A stretch of DNA of 64,000 nt from Carposina sasakii (Eukaryota > Arthropoda > Insecta > Lepidoptera > Carposinidae). A model generated the notes under the pieces. It worked only from the letters and a program-made list of their open reading frames with translations. It did no database searches and was not told where the DNA came from. The stretch covers positions 2,356,001-2,420,000 of the forward strand of contig CP053155.1 of the NCBI GenBank assembly GCA_014607495.2. The letters are read 5' to 3'. This document shows, piece after piece, positions 49,340 to 61,547 of this stretch. The translations under genes and the position numbers were made by a program. Numbering within the stretch: the first letter of the stretch is position 1; each line of letters starts with the position of its first letter.

Positions 49340-52300
49340 CTGGAGAGATGAGAGGACATTAATTAATGAATACGGCAGGTAAACTGAATATATTGGGTCT
49401 TTCTAATAAAAAGCTTTAAGAGTTTAATAGTTATTCTCCTCTATAGAGTTTAATTTGACAAATATTCCATACATTTTGCTGTCAAAAATCATGTTCTTCT
49501 ATGCTGCAAAAAAACGTATAATACTACAGCTGCTTCTCTTCCCGGGCATACTGTACAAGTCAGTAGAGGGACAAGAGGGTCTTGGTAGGCAATGGGCTGA
49601 CCACCTGTCACTACTAACCGAACTTGTACCCTCAAAATTGGTCAGAAGTGGCACCATGTGGTCCTATCGGCCCTTGGTGCCACTTCTTGCCAATTCCTTA
49701 TGGGGTAGACAGAGCTACCCCATAAGGAATAAAGGCGTGATTATATGTATGTAAAAATCAAGTATAACCAGGTTGAAAGTTTATGCGCGGTCTATTAGTA
49801 GCAGGGATTGAGTATTGAAGATCTTTAAGCTATGATATCTTTCTGGAATAAAATTATAATGGATCAATACAAAAAACCTAGCTGAGCTATCTTCTAATTG
49901 CGTAAACTTACAAAACCTTAAATTCCTCTCGAAAAGATTACAGATAACAGTGAAAGTATTAAGTACCTACTAAATGGCAACAGTGCGAGAGAGAGGTTAG
50001 TGTGGAGTATGGAACGAGAGCTAATTCATACTGGTGTATTAGGTATACCTGCAGATGGCAAGTGCGGGGATCCACAGCACCGACGCCAGCACCAGCACAA
50101 GGACCAGCAGCACCGCCCACATCGGCCACGGCTTCCTCACCGTGTCACCTTCGGAACGCACCCAGGCGTCGTAACCTGCAATAACAAGATGCCACCCGTT
50201 TTCTGATAAACAGAAAAGTACACTCTACTTGGCGAATATACCCGTTCTTGAGGAATCTCGTTTCCACTCATCGGCCGATTTCCTAAAAGATTTAGGTTCG
50301 ATAACTATCATCCAAATCTAGAATTAATATTTACCGAATAGTTTCTATATTTGACTTTACAGCTACCTACCTACCCTATATATTTAAATTTTGTTTTCTA
50401 GGCGCTTTTTCCTATTCTTTTCGAGGGTAAATAAAAGTTTTATAGCCGTCAAAAAAGTTGAATTTTGCATTACGTCGGAGTACGAGTATTTACCCCGGGT
50501 CGGTCGACATCTTGTTGTCTCGCCATTCGGGCATGTATCGTTTAGGATACACCGCGAGTGTGAGAATAAACAAAATTGCTTATATGGCGGAGCAAAAAAG
50601 AAAAATATCCAGCCTACTAGCAAGGTAGGAATTTCAGACATTTTTCATACGCCTTACGGTTACGTTAGGTAAGACTTAAGCCAAGAAAATAATTGGTTCC
50701 GCATTGTTGAGGACTTTGCATAGAGCAGTACGAGATGTGGGCTTTTACAGTTCATAGGTAGATAGGTGGAGGTGTTTTTAATCTAAATTTATTCCGAAGA
50801 AAAACATATTTGTGTAAGTATAACATATTTCAACAGTAGGTATGTACCAAGTTTATTCTTTCGAACACACATGTTCATATATTTTTTCTATTTGATCTTT
50901 AAGAATCTTACATCAAAACACATGATATGAACTTAGATGAAAACTATTTTGTTTTCATCTAAGGATATGATAGATACGAGTAAATCACTTTACACAATAT
51001 TTAAAACAAAACCCTATCAAAATTTAGTTAAAAAAACCGTTAATTACCTGATCCTGACGTGGCCAGCTCCGCAAACGATGAGATCAAAATGGACAGCATC
51101 GCAAGTGGGGAGAGATACTTCCAGCATATCAGCCAGTAGATGCCGGGCCGCTGGCCGGTCATCAGCTCTATATCATCGGCAAATCTGGCAAAACATCAGG
51201 TTTTATCATTTGCGAAACAAGAAACACAATACATGATTAAAACTAGCTTCCAAATTCAGAAATATACCTTATTAGTAGCTAAAATCCACGGGAAATGTTT
51301 ACATACATATAATCACACCTTTATCCTTTACGGTGTAAGCAGAGCACTAAGGGCCGATAGAACCACATGGTGCCACTTCTGACCAATTTTTGGGTATAGT
51401 TGAGATGTACAAGTTCGCTTAGTAGTGACAGGTGGTCAGCCCATCGCCTACAAAACACCAAGACCCTCTTGTCTCTCTACTGACTTGTACAGTATGCCCG
51501 GGAAGAGAAGCAGCTGTAGTATTATAAGTTTTTTTTTTTCACTCCCAGAGAAGCATAGAAGAAGAAGGAAATGTTTTACAATTATAGGTAATAAGGGTTG
51601 ATGCCTGGCTTTACTGGGTGACGTATTCGTTGGAATACATCAGCTTCATCACCGTCCGTACCTACATGTAGTGAGTCGACTAAGGAACTTAAAGGCGTTC
51701 TCTCAGGCGATAAGCTAGGATTTGCCTGCACATCACACCCCACTATGGTTGGCTACTTTACGTTAACGCGATCGAGGTCGAATTGAAAACTTACACTAAG
51801 CCCTCTGGTCATCAGAAAAATCGAGTATTCAAATGCAGACTCGTATACCAACATAATGCATACCAAATAAACAGACGCCGGAAAAAAGGGACAATTTTTG
51901 ACAATTTACAGGCACATCGGAAATGGGAGATTGGGAACGCATAATTTATTACTGGCTATGGCAGACGCTCTCTTATAAAAGGTTAAATGTACCGTAAACA
52001 CCCTTCGACCCTTGCAAGGTCACCATATATAAGAGGTTTAAACTAGGGTGCGTTAAAAAGGTTTGTAGGGTTGTAAGTAGGGCAAAGTACAGCCTTGATT
52101 TCCTTCCCCTTTTCCTTTAAGTGGACTTGTACCTACTGATAGTACTTTACTGCACATAATGAATACCAAGTTTACTTATAAGTAATCGCATATTCTATAC
52201 GAGGTAGAACTTGAAATCCGAAGATATCATATCTGATTGCTCTTTTATTTCTCTTATTGTTTTTTGTTTTGAAATGTTTGTCTAGTTTATATTTCAAACT

Positions 52301-55300
52301 ATTGAAACTTTGTGCCAAAATCTTATTAAACTAAGTAAGTATTTGGATATGATGTACTAGTAGACGTCCGCGACTTCTTTCGCGTGGACTGCGGAAAAAA
52401 CAAAATGTCGAAATTATCCTGGATAAAAATATTTTCCCGGGATAAAAAGTAGCCTGTGTTAATACAGGATGTCGGTTAACTTCATACCACATTTTATTAA
52501 TATCGCTCCAGCTGTTTTTACATGAAATAGTAACAAACATCCATCCATGCTTTATTTTTTAGCTCCCCAAAGGCCGTTGTCCGATTTTGGCAGCTTTCCT
52601 CGGCCTTTTATTCCATATTCAACGTAATCGACTTCAAAATTCGTTTCTACCTATCCTATTAAGAAACTATCTTCTCCGAGTATCTATGTATATTATGTCT
52701 GCATTCAAGCACTCGGTGAAACTTTGCAAGTTTTCAAAGTAGAAAGTTTTAAAAGTCAAAAGACGTGTAGAGGAGACTAACGGGCAGACTGGCATCTTGA
52801 ACTGCTATTTCTAGAGTGCGATTCATCAAATAATTTCTTTGAATTATGTGTATGATTGCATTATCTGTGTTTCTCGAATGTAGTTCCGAATAAAATAGAA
52901 TTTCTGTACAAAGGGTACATTGCAGGGAAAATCAGGCATAGGAGTTATTCAATGAACGCTATCGTATTCTGTGGTTGAAAATAGACACAGGCTTATATCG
53001 TCGGGGATAAATAGCCTTATAAAAAAGTCTACATTTGAATCTCCATTTCTAAAAGCGAGACCTATTTAAAGCTTGGGGCAACATTGTTTTATTTATTCAA
53101 GTGCTTCATTCACCCTGGAACTGAATCATGAAAGCATAAGTACCTAAGATGTGAAAGATCAAACATGCTAGACCAAACATTGTGAAGTGGTAATGTAGGG
53201 TAAGTAGTTGAATCGATTCCCACCCAAGACAAACATTTGTTTGAACACACATTATTGTTCGTTAGTATTATTAGACACATATAGACCCATATATATTTAT
53301 ATATTTTTTAATACTTAGTAGAGGGTAGTTAATTCTGTGTAAGTAATGTGTTGGGTTTTAGAGGTTCATAATAATTAATGGTTTACTAATTTACTAATTT
53401 CTATAATCCTGAGGATGCCACGGTTGTTGGCGAAACATATGTAGATTATTTATCTAGTTTTTGATTTCGGAATAGTGCAATGTATCGTCTTGCATGCTGG
53501 GTGCTCGGGTCTGGTTTCTCGTGGCGATTGTAGTTAGTGCAAGTGCCTGTTGTCGCAATTATGAGTTATCTGATCCGAGGGTCAGTGGAGGGTGTAGGGC
53601 CCGGTGGTGGGCGCACCCATAGTGAACATATAGACCCGTCTGTGTCCCCGAAATGGGGTAGTCAGAACTGCAGAATTGTAAAGGAGATCAGAGCCAGCAT
53701 AGCAGTAGCAGATGTAAATGATAAGTGACAAGTTGCTAGCTTTTCGACAGAGAGAATTCCCGACTTCACTAGTCCACTATTTTTAATGTATAATAATATA
53801 TAATGAGAGTAACGGAAGAGAGAGTGCATCTGTGTTGCGCACACTTATGCACTATAATATCTCCTGCGTACCTGGCCAATCTCCGTAGAGATACGGCCGA
53901 AATACGGTCGTAGATCATCATCATTACGACATCACGGGAGATGCAGCTGATGTGTGTAGGTGATAATTAGAAATTTAGAATCTATCCTTTAACCCCGCAT
54001 CAGCACAGGAAAAGTTAAAATGCTACGTCGAAAAAGGTCGAAACGCACATAAACAGAAAAAAATCAAAAAATCATTCTTTTGGGTACTATTGCCCATGAA
54101 GATAAATGGGGAAAAATATAAAGGTGTCCTATAATATTTTTTCTCATTTATCTTCTATGTACAGACAGCGATCCGTTATTATATTGTTAAAACATTTGTA
54201 TGCTTTATCCGGACTGACGTATATGTCATCGGAGAAGTTCTCTATAGATCTTCGTTCCATGTTACTCGTTCATGTTAGGTGCCGTCCCGTATAATTATGA
54301 ATCCATTGTAATCAAAAACTTAATTGATATTGACAATGTAATGGTGCACGGTATTTATGAAGAATACATGGATCATTGCGTGCAGCTTGTGTTGTTTCAT
54401 TCTACGCCTCGGACTCCAGTTGTCGTACACGTTAGATCCACGCGCTCACTATCTGCCTATCATATATGTATAGAAGAAGAAGATAGATTAAGGTTCAGCT
54501 TATATTACCAGTAAATTAAAGTCACTCACCTCTTCACTCCGTACACGTAAGCGATGCCAATACACTCGAAGAAGGCGATGATCAGCAGCGGAAAGTTGCC
54601 ACTGTACATGTCGAAGAGCAGAAATATGTAGCTTCCAGATCCATGGGCAAAGGCCATCGAGAGAATGCAGCAAATCAGGCAAAGTCCTCCTGTAAGATAC
54701 TCCTTGCGCAGGTTCGGGAATAGTTTCATGTCCACTATGGAGGTTACAACGCCCTCTAGCGTCCCGAACTGCGAGTCTATTCCGAGGGTGAACAGCATGA
54801 GGAAGAAGAGGACCGACCAGAACTGAGCTCCCGGGAACTGGTTGATCGCTTCCGTAAAGATTATAAATGCCAGGCCGGTCCCGGATGCCGTCTGCGAATA
54901 AAAATTAAAGAAGTTTTATATGCTGAAATAATAACTTATTCAATCGAGCGTTAAACAGTGTTCCAACTCTTTTGTAGTAACACAAGGTTAAACAAGCTTA
55001 GCAATTTTCGTGTGTATATCTTTAAATAGTGTCTAAACATCGTGTAACTCTAGCTAGCGACAAAAAACATTTTTATATGTATTACGAATTCACTTCGTAA
55101 TGAAATAAACTAAAAGTAAGTGTTATGAAAGCGTTGATTTTATTTACAGTCAATTTCAATAACCGATCTCGAGATATTTTTTGCATATTTCGGATTAAAT
55201 GTTACATTGTTTTCATACGGCCAATTTCAATACGAGAGATCAAAAAGAATCTCGGATTTTTTTATTCCTAATTTCAATTTTTTTATGAAAACAATTGAAG

Positions 55301-57190
55301 ATTAAATCTTAGATAAAATATTCAAAAAATCTTTCAAGATCATTTATAGAAATTGGCTAATAGAAAATTTCAAATTTTGAATTTAAAAATCTGAGATTCT
55401 TTATGATCTCTAGTTTTGAAATTGGCCGTTAGCCTAGTTTCAAGTTCTCATCTGTAATTTTGCAAGCAATTCACAACACCTGCCAAAACCGTAAAAGGGT
55501 TGAGTAGCGCAGGGTCGTAAAGCCATAGAGGCTAAATATACTTGAACTTGAAGAGGATATTATTAAGCATAGATATTAAGGCAGCTTTATGAGAAAATCC
55601 GTCTTAAAATTTATGAGGGATATGATTTAATTCAACATAAGCTAAGCTGCTTAAACGCATCTATTAATAACTACATACGTAAGTACATAAGTTTTAATAG
55701 AAACATTAATGTAACGTAGCGTTCCTTTAAGGGTTTGTCTGATTTAATATTATTTTAGTTTTAACTATATTCATTAGAAACTATAGCGAGCGTTCAAGAA
55801 ATTATTGTAAAGCAGACAACAAACAGGGAAGTGACGGTATATAATAGTTGATTATGCCCTATTCTGGCTTGTTATTCTGAGGAATGAGAGCTGATGATAT
55901 ATTCTTATTATACTAAGTGAAAAAAAAAATTAATGAGGAAAATCTCCCGACCGTATTTCGGCCAAGGCGACCAATCTCTACGGAGATTAGTCAGTTACGC
56001 AGGAGATATTATAGTGCACAAGTGTGTGCGCAAACACAGATGCACTCTCTATTCCGTCACTCTCATAGTCCGATGGGACGGAAAGCTGACACGACCGGAG
56101 AGAGATCAGGCGCAGGACCAACAGTTTTACGTGCTTTCCGAGGCACGAGCTAAGTGATTATTTTACAACATTAAAATCTGTACATGAAATAAATTCATTG
56201 GTACAGGCCAGTGACTGGGATCGAACTTACGCCTCCTGCTTGGAAGGTGCACACTTAACCACTGGGCTATCACCACTTATATAGGTATAGTATATTGAGT
56301 AACAAACACAGATACCTACCAAGTGACTATTCATAATTAATACACAACTACATCCATCAAACTTTCGCGATAGCGATATATCTTTATACACTTAAATATT
56401 GTTAGCGTCACAATAGGTATTCATGTTTGATTAGATTATTTATAGCCTGAAATAGGACGTAATTGAAATCCTTCCATTAATTACCACAAGCAACTCAAAA
56501 GATTCGCTGAATACTCACATTATCCAACTCCTTCTGTAAATCGCACTCCGGAAGCAAGGGCATCACTAGCTGCGTCAGATTGCCTTTGAGATCGATAGTC
56601 ACCATCTCCCCCGCCGAGGGGAATGACATAGATCTATACCCCGGCCCGAAAGTTTCTAATAACGTCTCGTTTCTCATGTCCAGGCACTTCTCGTAGATCA
56701 TTGTCGCTTTGAAACCAATTATCGAGAACACCACTATTCCGGCGAACATCGATGTCAAACAATTTGTCATCGACACCATTATTGCATCCCTATAACAGTT
56801 ATTATCGACGGGATTGTATGAGGAGAAAGCGATTAGACCCCCGAAAGCGAGGCCAAGCGAAAAAAATATCTGCGTGCCTGCTTCCAGCCATACTACAGGG
56901 TCTAATATTGTGTGCCACTTTGGAGTGAATAGGTGAATTAGGCCATCGCTCATGCCTCTTAAGGTAATGCCTCTAAAGAAGAATATTACAAGGACGATGT
57001 AGGGAAAGGTGGCGGTGACGTAGACGACTTTGCCTGACGATGCGATGCCCTTAATCATGCATAGGTAGACCAGGATCCAAGCGACAACCAGGGCGAGGGC
57101 TATTTTGTAGTTAAAAGTCTCAGGGTGGTTGATATCCTCTGAGATTTGGAGCGTCGTTCTGTACCAGAAGTACTGGGTTGGGCTGCTTAA
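49153..57190 (-). CDS. SLC6-family sodium-coupled amino-acid transporter (B0AT/bloated-tubules-like), C-terminal five exons
   Basis: Neurotransmitter:sodium symporter fold at the plasma membrane. Exons in order are 57190-56519, 54891-54530, 51184-51048, 50175-50049 and 49339-49153, with GT/AG sites and matching phases: 494 residues plus stop. They cover roughly TM4 to TM12 and the cytoplasmic tail: TM4 ALVVAWILVYLCM, TM5 VTATFPYIVLVIFFF, TM6 EAGTQIFFSLGLAFGGLIAF, TM7 VSMTNCLTSMFAGIVVF, TM8 with TLGIDSQF (part of the Na2 site), then TM9-12. RGITLRGMSDGL and the VKRFADDIELMTGQRP loop are characteristic of the SLC6A15-20 amino-acid transporter branch, which in Drosophila includes bloated tubules. 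Exons for TM1-3 are not recognisable up to 64000, so that intron is probably over 6.8 kb. Confidence 0.93.
49512..49752 (+). repeat. Interspersed repeat family E, copy 1, with 16-bp hairpin
   Basis: Shares CTACAGCTGCTTCTCTTCCC and AGTCAGTAGAGGGACAAGAG with 51310-51550 (reverse) and 60600-60855 (forward); the 3' end is AAAGGCGTGATTATATGTAT. At 49693-49730 a perfect 16-bp inverted repeat (ATTCCTTATGGGGTAG) with a 6-nt loop. Confidence 0.8.
50049..50175 (-). CDS. SLC6 transporter exon: TM12
   Basis: 127 nt, acceptor attgcag/GT, donor TGCAG/gtatac. Encodes YDAWVRSEGDTVRKPWPMW and TM12 (AVLLVLVLVLASVLWIPALA). Confidence 0.92.
51048..51184 (-). CDS. SLC6 transporter exon: TM11
   Basis: 137 nt, acceptor tgccag/A, donor TCAG/gtaatt. 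Encodes FADDIELMTGQRPGIYW and a hydrophobic helix (KYLSPLAMLSILISSFAEL), ending SGSG. Confidence 0.92.
51310..51550 (-). repeat. Interspersed repeat family E, copy 2
   Basis: Inverted copy, in the SLC6 intron between the TM10 and TM11 exons. Confidence 0.78.
51551..53402. other. SLC6 intron, no gene
   Basis: Contains a diverged dispersed repeat (51630-51735) and the Helitron end at 52357. The remainder is AT-rich with no coding signal. Confidence 0.5.
52357..52550 (-). mobile_element. Helitron-like element, 5' truncated
   Basis: Minus strand 3' end with CGCG...CGCGGAC hairpin and CTAG before T; ends in CATCCATCC-type microsatellite. Confidence 0.68.
53403..53627 (+). repeat. Single copy of the 220-bp element from 48193-48664
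   Basis: Runs from CCTGAGGATGCCACGGTTGT to GGTGGGCGCACCCATAGTGA, nearly the same as the right arm at 48455. Confidence 0.82.
53797..53925 (+). mobile_element. 3' fragment of the tRNA-derived SINE
   Basis: Matches the last 130 bp of the SINE at 6597 (GAGAGTAACGGAAGAGAGAG, AATATCTCCTGCGTACC); the tRNA head is missing. Confidence 0.7.
54080..54529. other. Helitron-related segment plus unassigned open frame
   Basis: 54085-54185 is the inverse of the Helitron body at 62935-63040 (AACGGATCGCTGTCTGTACA). Beside it, 54272-54514 (+) is open for 80 codons (LGAVPYNYESIVIKNLIDID, HCVQLVLFHSTPRTPVVVHV). Function not recognised; it may be captured or decayed coding sequence. It abuts the SLC6 exon at 54530. 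Confidence 0.4.
54530..54891 (-). CDS. SLC6 transporter exon: TM8-TM10
   Basis: 362 nt, acceptor ttcgcag/ACG, donor AAGAG/gtgagt; starts phase 0, leaves 2 nt. Encodes TASGTGLAFIIFTEAINQFP, TM8 with FTLGIDSQFGTLEG, TM9 and TM10 ending IAYVYGVKR. Confidence 0.94.
55143..55435. mobile_element. MITE family C cluster (nested copies)
   Basis: GGCCAATTTCAATACGAGAG at 55218 plus partial inverted copies on both sides (GTCAATTTCAATAACCGATC; GATCTCTAGTTTTGAAATTG), suggesting insertion of one copy into another. Confidence 0.6.
55940..56275 (-). mobile_element. tRNA-derived SINE, copy 3
   Basis: Reverse complement of the SINE at 6597; the head with A and B boxes is at 56275-56205. Confidence 0.85.
56519..57190 (-). 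CDS. SLC6 transporter exon: TM4-TM7 and extracellular loop 4
   Basis: 672 nt (224 codons), acceptor tgttccag/TTA, donor GATAAT/gtgagt, phase 0 at both ends. Encodes LSSPTQYFWYRTTLQIS, four membrane helices, the EAGTQIFFSLGLAFGG unwound TM6 region, and a long extracellular loop with NET and NLT glycosylation sequons. Confidence 0.94.
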
Positions 57191-58358
57191 CTGGAACAAA
57201 AGAAAAATTTGTTAAAACAGAAGCAATGAGGAAATTCATATTGTTATAAAACAGTGAAACGCACTCTCGCTTCATCTTTGTCAATATAATTTCCAAACAA
57301 AACATACTGCGCCGACTATAAAATATTATATAAAGCCGAAATCACGTCGAAAATTTATCAATGAAATTCTAATTCACTTCATCCCCGTAGAATCGTATGA
57401 CTCCGTGACCGTAGAATAAAACGTAAAGGAGGTGGTCCAGCAACGATCATATGGAAAGTAGAGACACTGCCATTATATGGTTAATGGGGGAAAGGTATAA
57501 TATAAGGTGTTATTTTTGAGGGTAGATTATGCTAGGAAACAAATGTTAGGTACGTCTGCTCATAGACTTTCATGTATATCGGGTAATTCGGTCGGCTGTA
57601 TTTGAGGTCCCGCACGTACTTGTTGTACGCGGTGATTCATCCATGTATTTTAGTCAATATGAACTAGGGTTAGTTTTGTCCATATTGATTAAAATACAGT
57701 GTGTAATGATAATATATAATATGATAATGACCTACTGCATAAGGTAAAGTAACAACATGGCACATTTTGTATTATGATAAAAACTACGAGTACCATTATC
57801 TGCTTCAAAATTTCATAAAATTGTTTTATAACGAAGTGGTTTAATTATGTTGATCTAATCTTAAAAGTAACAAAGTATTTTTACAATATTGTCCCAGATC
57901 CTCTTTGTATCAGCTCCAAAGGAAAGGACTTTAGGACGGGTGAATAATGTACTTCGACAACACCCAAGTTTTAAAGTTAGCCAATCGTTCATCGATTTAT
58001 AAATCTCCCGTTTCCTAGCGTTTCTCAAATTCCATTTACATGGAATTACGATGTGACTCCATTGAGATGTTTCTGAGTGTGACTCAACAAAAGTTGATGT
58101 AGGATGATTTTCGATGGTAAATAATAGTCATAATGAAAATACTGATTTACGTGAACCAAAAAGGTCGAAACCAATGTTAATGTGTCTGTCGATAGACATG
58201 TTCAAAAAGAGTTTGCTTATGTTTAATTTGGACGCTTACATTATTGCTCAAATTGCTTACGTACATTTGCTGGAAGTGGGCCCACATCGCATACAATTTT
58301 TTTTAATCAGGCATGGGAACTTATTATTCTGTCTGATTAGTTTGGAAATACCTACCTA
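57191..58358. other. SLC6 intron, no gene seen
   Basis: AT-rich. A 34-codon minus-strand frame near 57640-57540 is flanked by stops without splice sites. The exons for TM1-TM3 are not here. Confidence 0.5.
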
Positions 58359-59030
58359 TCTACACTAATATTATAAAGAGGAAAACTTTGTTTGTTTGGT
58401 TGTAATGAATAGGCTCAAAAACTACGGGACCGATTTCAAAAATTCTTTCACCGTTAGAATCCTTATTTGACCTGGATAAACATAGGCTTTAAGAATTTAC
58501 CGATATTCCCACGGGAAGGCGACCAACGGGAATTCTATATTTTTTACGAAAACCGCTATACATATGAAGCTGAAATCGGGCATATATCGTCTGCTTACTG
58601 GTAAAACATGGTAAATGTATTGTTGATCTTGTGCACTTAACATATTTTACCAATAAGCAAACAATATGTTCATTGGGGACGGCGAGGGAGGACTAAAAAC
58701 GGATTTCCCGAAATTCCCACGAGAAGGGGACAAACGGGAATTCATCTTTTTACGACAACCGCGATACATATGAATTTAAAATCAGACCTGTACGTTCATT
58801 AGGGACTGCGAGGGAGCACTAAAAACGGATTTCCCGAAATTCCCACGGGAAGGTGACTTACGGGAATTTCAAATTTTTACGAAAACCGCTATTTTTACGA
58901 AGCTAAAATCGGATTAGGGACTATGAGGAAGCTCTAAGAACGGAATTCCAGAAATTCCCACGGGAAGGGAACCAACGGGAGTTCCAAATTTTTACGAAAA
59001 CCGCTGTACCTACATATGAAGTTGTAGCTA
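58359..59030 (+). mobile_element. Helitron-like element, copy 3, with nested insertion
   Basis: Begins TCTACACTAATATTATAAAG after A and carries diverged 123-bp units; the 3' hairpin is lost. Interrupted at 58588-58663 by a 76-bp palindromic insert. Confidence 0.75.
58588..58663. mobile_element. 76-bp palindromic micro-insertion
   Basis: Splits the motif GGGCATATATGTTCATTGGG of the Helitron. Ends CGTCTGCTTACTGGTAAAAC and, inverted, TGTTTGCTTATTGGTAAAAT; ATAT duplicated on both sides. Confidence 0.75.
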
Positions 59031-59084
59031 ATGTACTGATATGTACCGAAGCGAAGCGAGGGCGGGCCACTATTATACAATATA

Positions 59085-59714
59085 CAGAATGTTTTTTCGT
59101 TGCCACCCTTAACGAAGGGTACGTACTCTACAGGGTATAACAAAAACGGTATGTTAAGCGAAAAGCTACGTAAATAGCCCATTGTAGAGGACCTATCCAC
59201 AAAATTTGAGACTCGAAATCACATGTTTATTTTTCCCGATAGTATGGACAATTTTTTAATATCTCAGGAATTTTCATACAATCTTGAAAAATAAACATGT
59301 GATTTCGAGTATCAAATTTTGTAGATAGGTTCTCTACAGTGGGATACTTACATAGCCTTTTGCTTAACATACCCTTTTTGTTACATCCTGTATACATCAA
59401 ATAAAGTAAGTTTTCGCCAAAAAAATGCTGGGAAACGATGTAAATTTTTTTAAATTACTTGATCGGGCGAAATTTATAGTGTCCAGTGTTTATGCTAGTT
59501 TTTTCATAGAGAGATATTAATTTTATTTCTCGTGAAAAAATCTTGCTACTCGCGTCAATGTGCATTTATGCAGTAAAACGAGTCTATTTACTCAACTTTG
59601 AACCCTAATATTTTGGAAACCAGACAATTCCCAGATATGCTTCCATGGAGAAAAATGATCTTGATGATGAGGAAATTCCTTAGTTTTCGGGAACGTTGAC
59701 GACCAAAAATCCTG
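59085..59714 (-). mobile_element. MITE family A, copy 5, with nested MITE B
   Basis: Inverted copy flanked by TA; the GTACGTACTCTA motif is interrupted by the family B element. Confidence 0.8.
59131..59390. mobile_element. Palindromic MITE family B, copy 3 (nested)
   Basis: 260 bp inserted in MITE A with clean TA duplication, ends CAGGGTATAACAAAAACGG and TTTTTGTTACATCCTG. Dates family B activity after family A. Confidence 0.88.
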
Positions 59715-60599
59715 TATACATACATGAATAAAGTCACGCCACTTTTCTACTGGGCCCGTAACATTTGCGAAACACTTGAAAATGTGGATCCTTATGAGGA
59801 TGTCCTGAGGGCTTAGGTTTCCACCAGTTTACTAGGTCCTCTCAAAAGCAGGGTTAAAGCACTTTATTTTAAGAATAAATTGATTTCTGAATAAGTTACG
59901 TATGTATGGTTTCCGCCGAATCCTCCCCAAAGGCGAGGGAGGTTCCAATTATTTACGTTCGGGGTAACCCGGGACTAACCCTAATTGTTATTGATTATTA
60001 TTGAATGGAGTAGGTACTTATTTATGAATATGTAGAAAGGCATGTAGATATAGAATAATAATTTCGTAATTGTTAGTAGCAATTCTATAAGATATGGCCT
60101 CCCTTCGTATTACCTACACGAAAATTAGCGTCACGAGTTCCCATTAAACGATACGATCTTTAAAATTATTTAGTAAGATCATGATTTCCTAGTAGTATTA
60201 AGTAACATATTATCAAAGTATAGCAAAACCAGTATCATATCAGCTCACTGGAATCATCTGGCTGTAAAGAAGCGAAATGGATTGAGATATAACGTCGGGT
60301 CACACTGGGGATCAATGGCGGCGCTTTGTGCCGCCCGGTTACGTAAGCGCGAGTCGGGTGTTAAGATATTATGACGTGGGATAAGAAGGATAGTATTTAA
60401 TTTAGAAACACAATTTGTGGCAAAAAAAATCTTATGTTCTTGGAAGTGAAGTTCATTCCTCTTTCCCGATTGGATTACTGAAAGAAACCTCTTTAATAGA
60501 TGCATGCCTTTGTACATTTTTCTTTTTTTTTTCATCTTTTTCATCAACTTTATTTGTGATAATTTTATTGTGTTAATAAATTTTAAATCTTCTATGCTG
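59715..60599. other. No gene seen
   Basis: Mixed composition with a poly-T stretch at 60521-60532; open frame 60254-60547 (-) is low-complexity Lys/Met and not supported. Confidence 0.5.
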
Positions 60600-60855
60600 C
60601 TCTGGGAGTGAAAAAAAAACGTATAATACTACAGCTGCTTCTCTTCCCGGGCATACTGTACAAGTCAGTAGAGGGACAAGAGGGTCTTGGAGTTTTGTAG
60701 GCGATGGGCTGACCACCTGTCACTACTAATCTAACTTGTACATCTCAACTATACCCTCAAAATTGGTCAGAAGTGGCACTATGTGGTTCTAACGGCCCTT
60801 GGTGCTCTGCCTACACCGTAAGGGATTAAGGCGTGATTATATGTATGTATGTATG
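60600..60855 (+). repeat. Interspersed repeat family E, copy 3
   Basis: Same body as 49512-49752, with a (TATG)n tail at 60840-60857 like a LINE or SINE 3' end. Confidence 0.78.
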
Positions 60856-61264
60856 TAATAAGTTTGGAAGTTATAAATAAGTATGTTATACTAAACATGG
60901 GATCTCTTTCATTACTCTGCGGGTCTGATTACCCATTTTGCGGACATAGTTATTATAGTTATTTATTTACTCTTGGCTATTTTATATATCTGCCATCTGA
61001 TTACGTAACTTGCCAAATTAATGTGATAGTAAAGCGCGGTAAAGTGAAAGAGCGAAAATTGAACAATTTTCAAGTTTAATGTCATATTCGTAATGTAACA
61101 GAACAGCAATAGCAAAGCTAAGCCAGAAAGCAAGGAAGATGATGATCTGACTTGAAAAAACTCGTATGATATGTCATGAACTTTAGGTTCTGTCCATAGA
61201 GAAGAATCTTCAAGGATGAGATATAATACTACTCTTCCCGTACAATAGATACTTTATTCTAACA

Positions 61265-61495
61265 CTAGTGGACGCCCGCGACTTTGTCCGCTTGGACTGC
61301 AGAAAAAAAACAAAATGTCGAAATTATCCGCGATGAAAATATTTTTCCGGGATAAAAAGTAGCCTATGTGTTAAGCCAGGGTGTCAGCTAACTCCACAAC
61401 AAATTTTATTAATATCGCTCCAGCCGTTTTTACGTGAAAGAGTAACAAACATCCATACACACAAACTTTCGCGTTTGTAATAGGATAGTTGGATA
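61265..61495 (-). mobile_element. Helitron-like element, short complete copy
   Basis: 231 bp; minus-strand TC start after A, CTAG end before T; 3' hairpin with one mismatch (CTTGGACTGCAG variant). Confidence 0.75.
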
Positions 61496-61547
61496 GGATA
61501 AATATGGAAAAAAAATAGATTTTCTTAAAAACCATTCACTTACAACT

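Noticed and set aside
50384..50672. Overlapping open frames on both strands in an SLC6 intron
   Set aside because: Neither has a recognisable domain, and the adjacent transporter exons splice cleanly across the region.
57540..57645. Minus-strand 34-codon frame (AYNKYVRDLKYSRPNYP)
   Set aside because: Looks protein-like, but a TGA precedes it directly and no acceptor site fits; not enough for an exon call.
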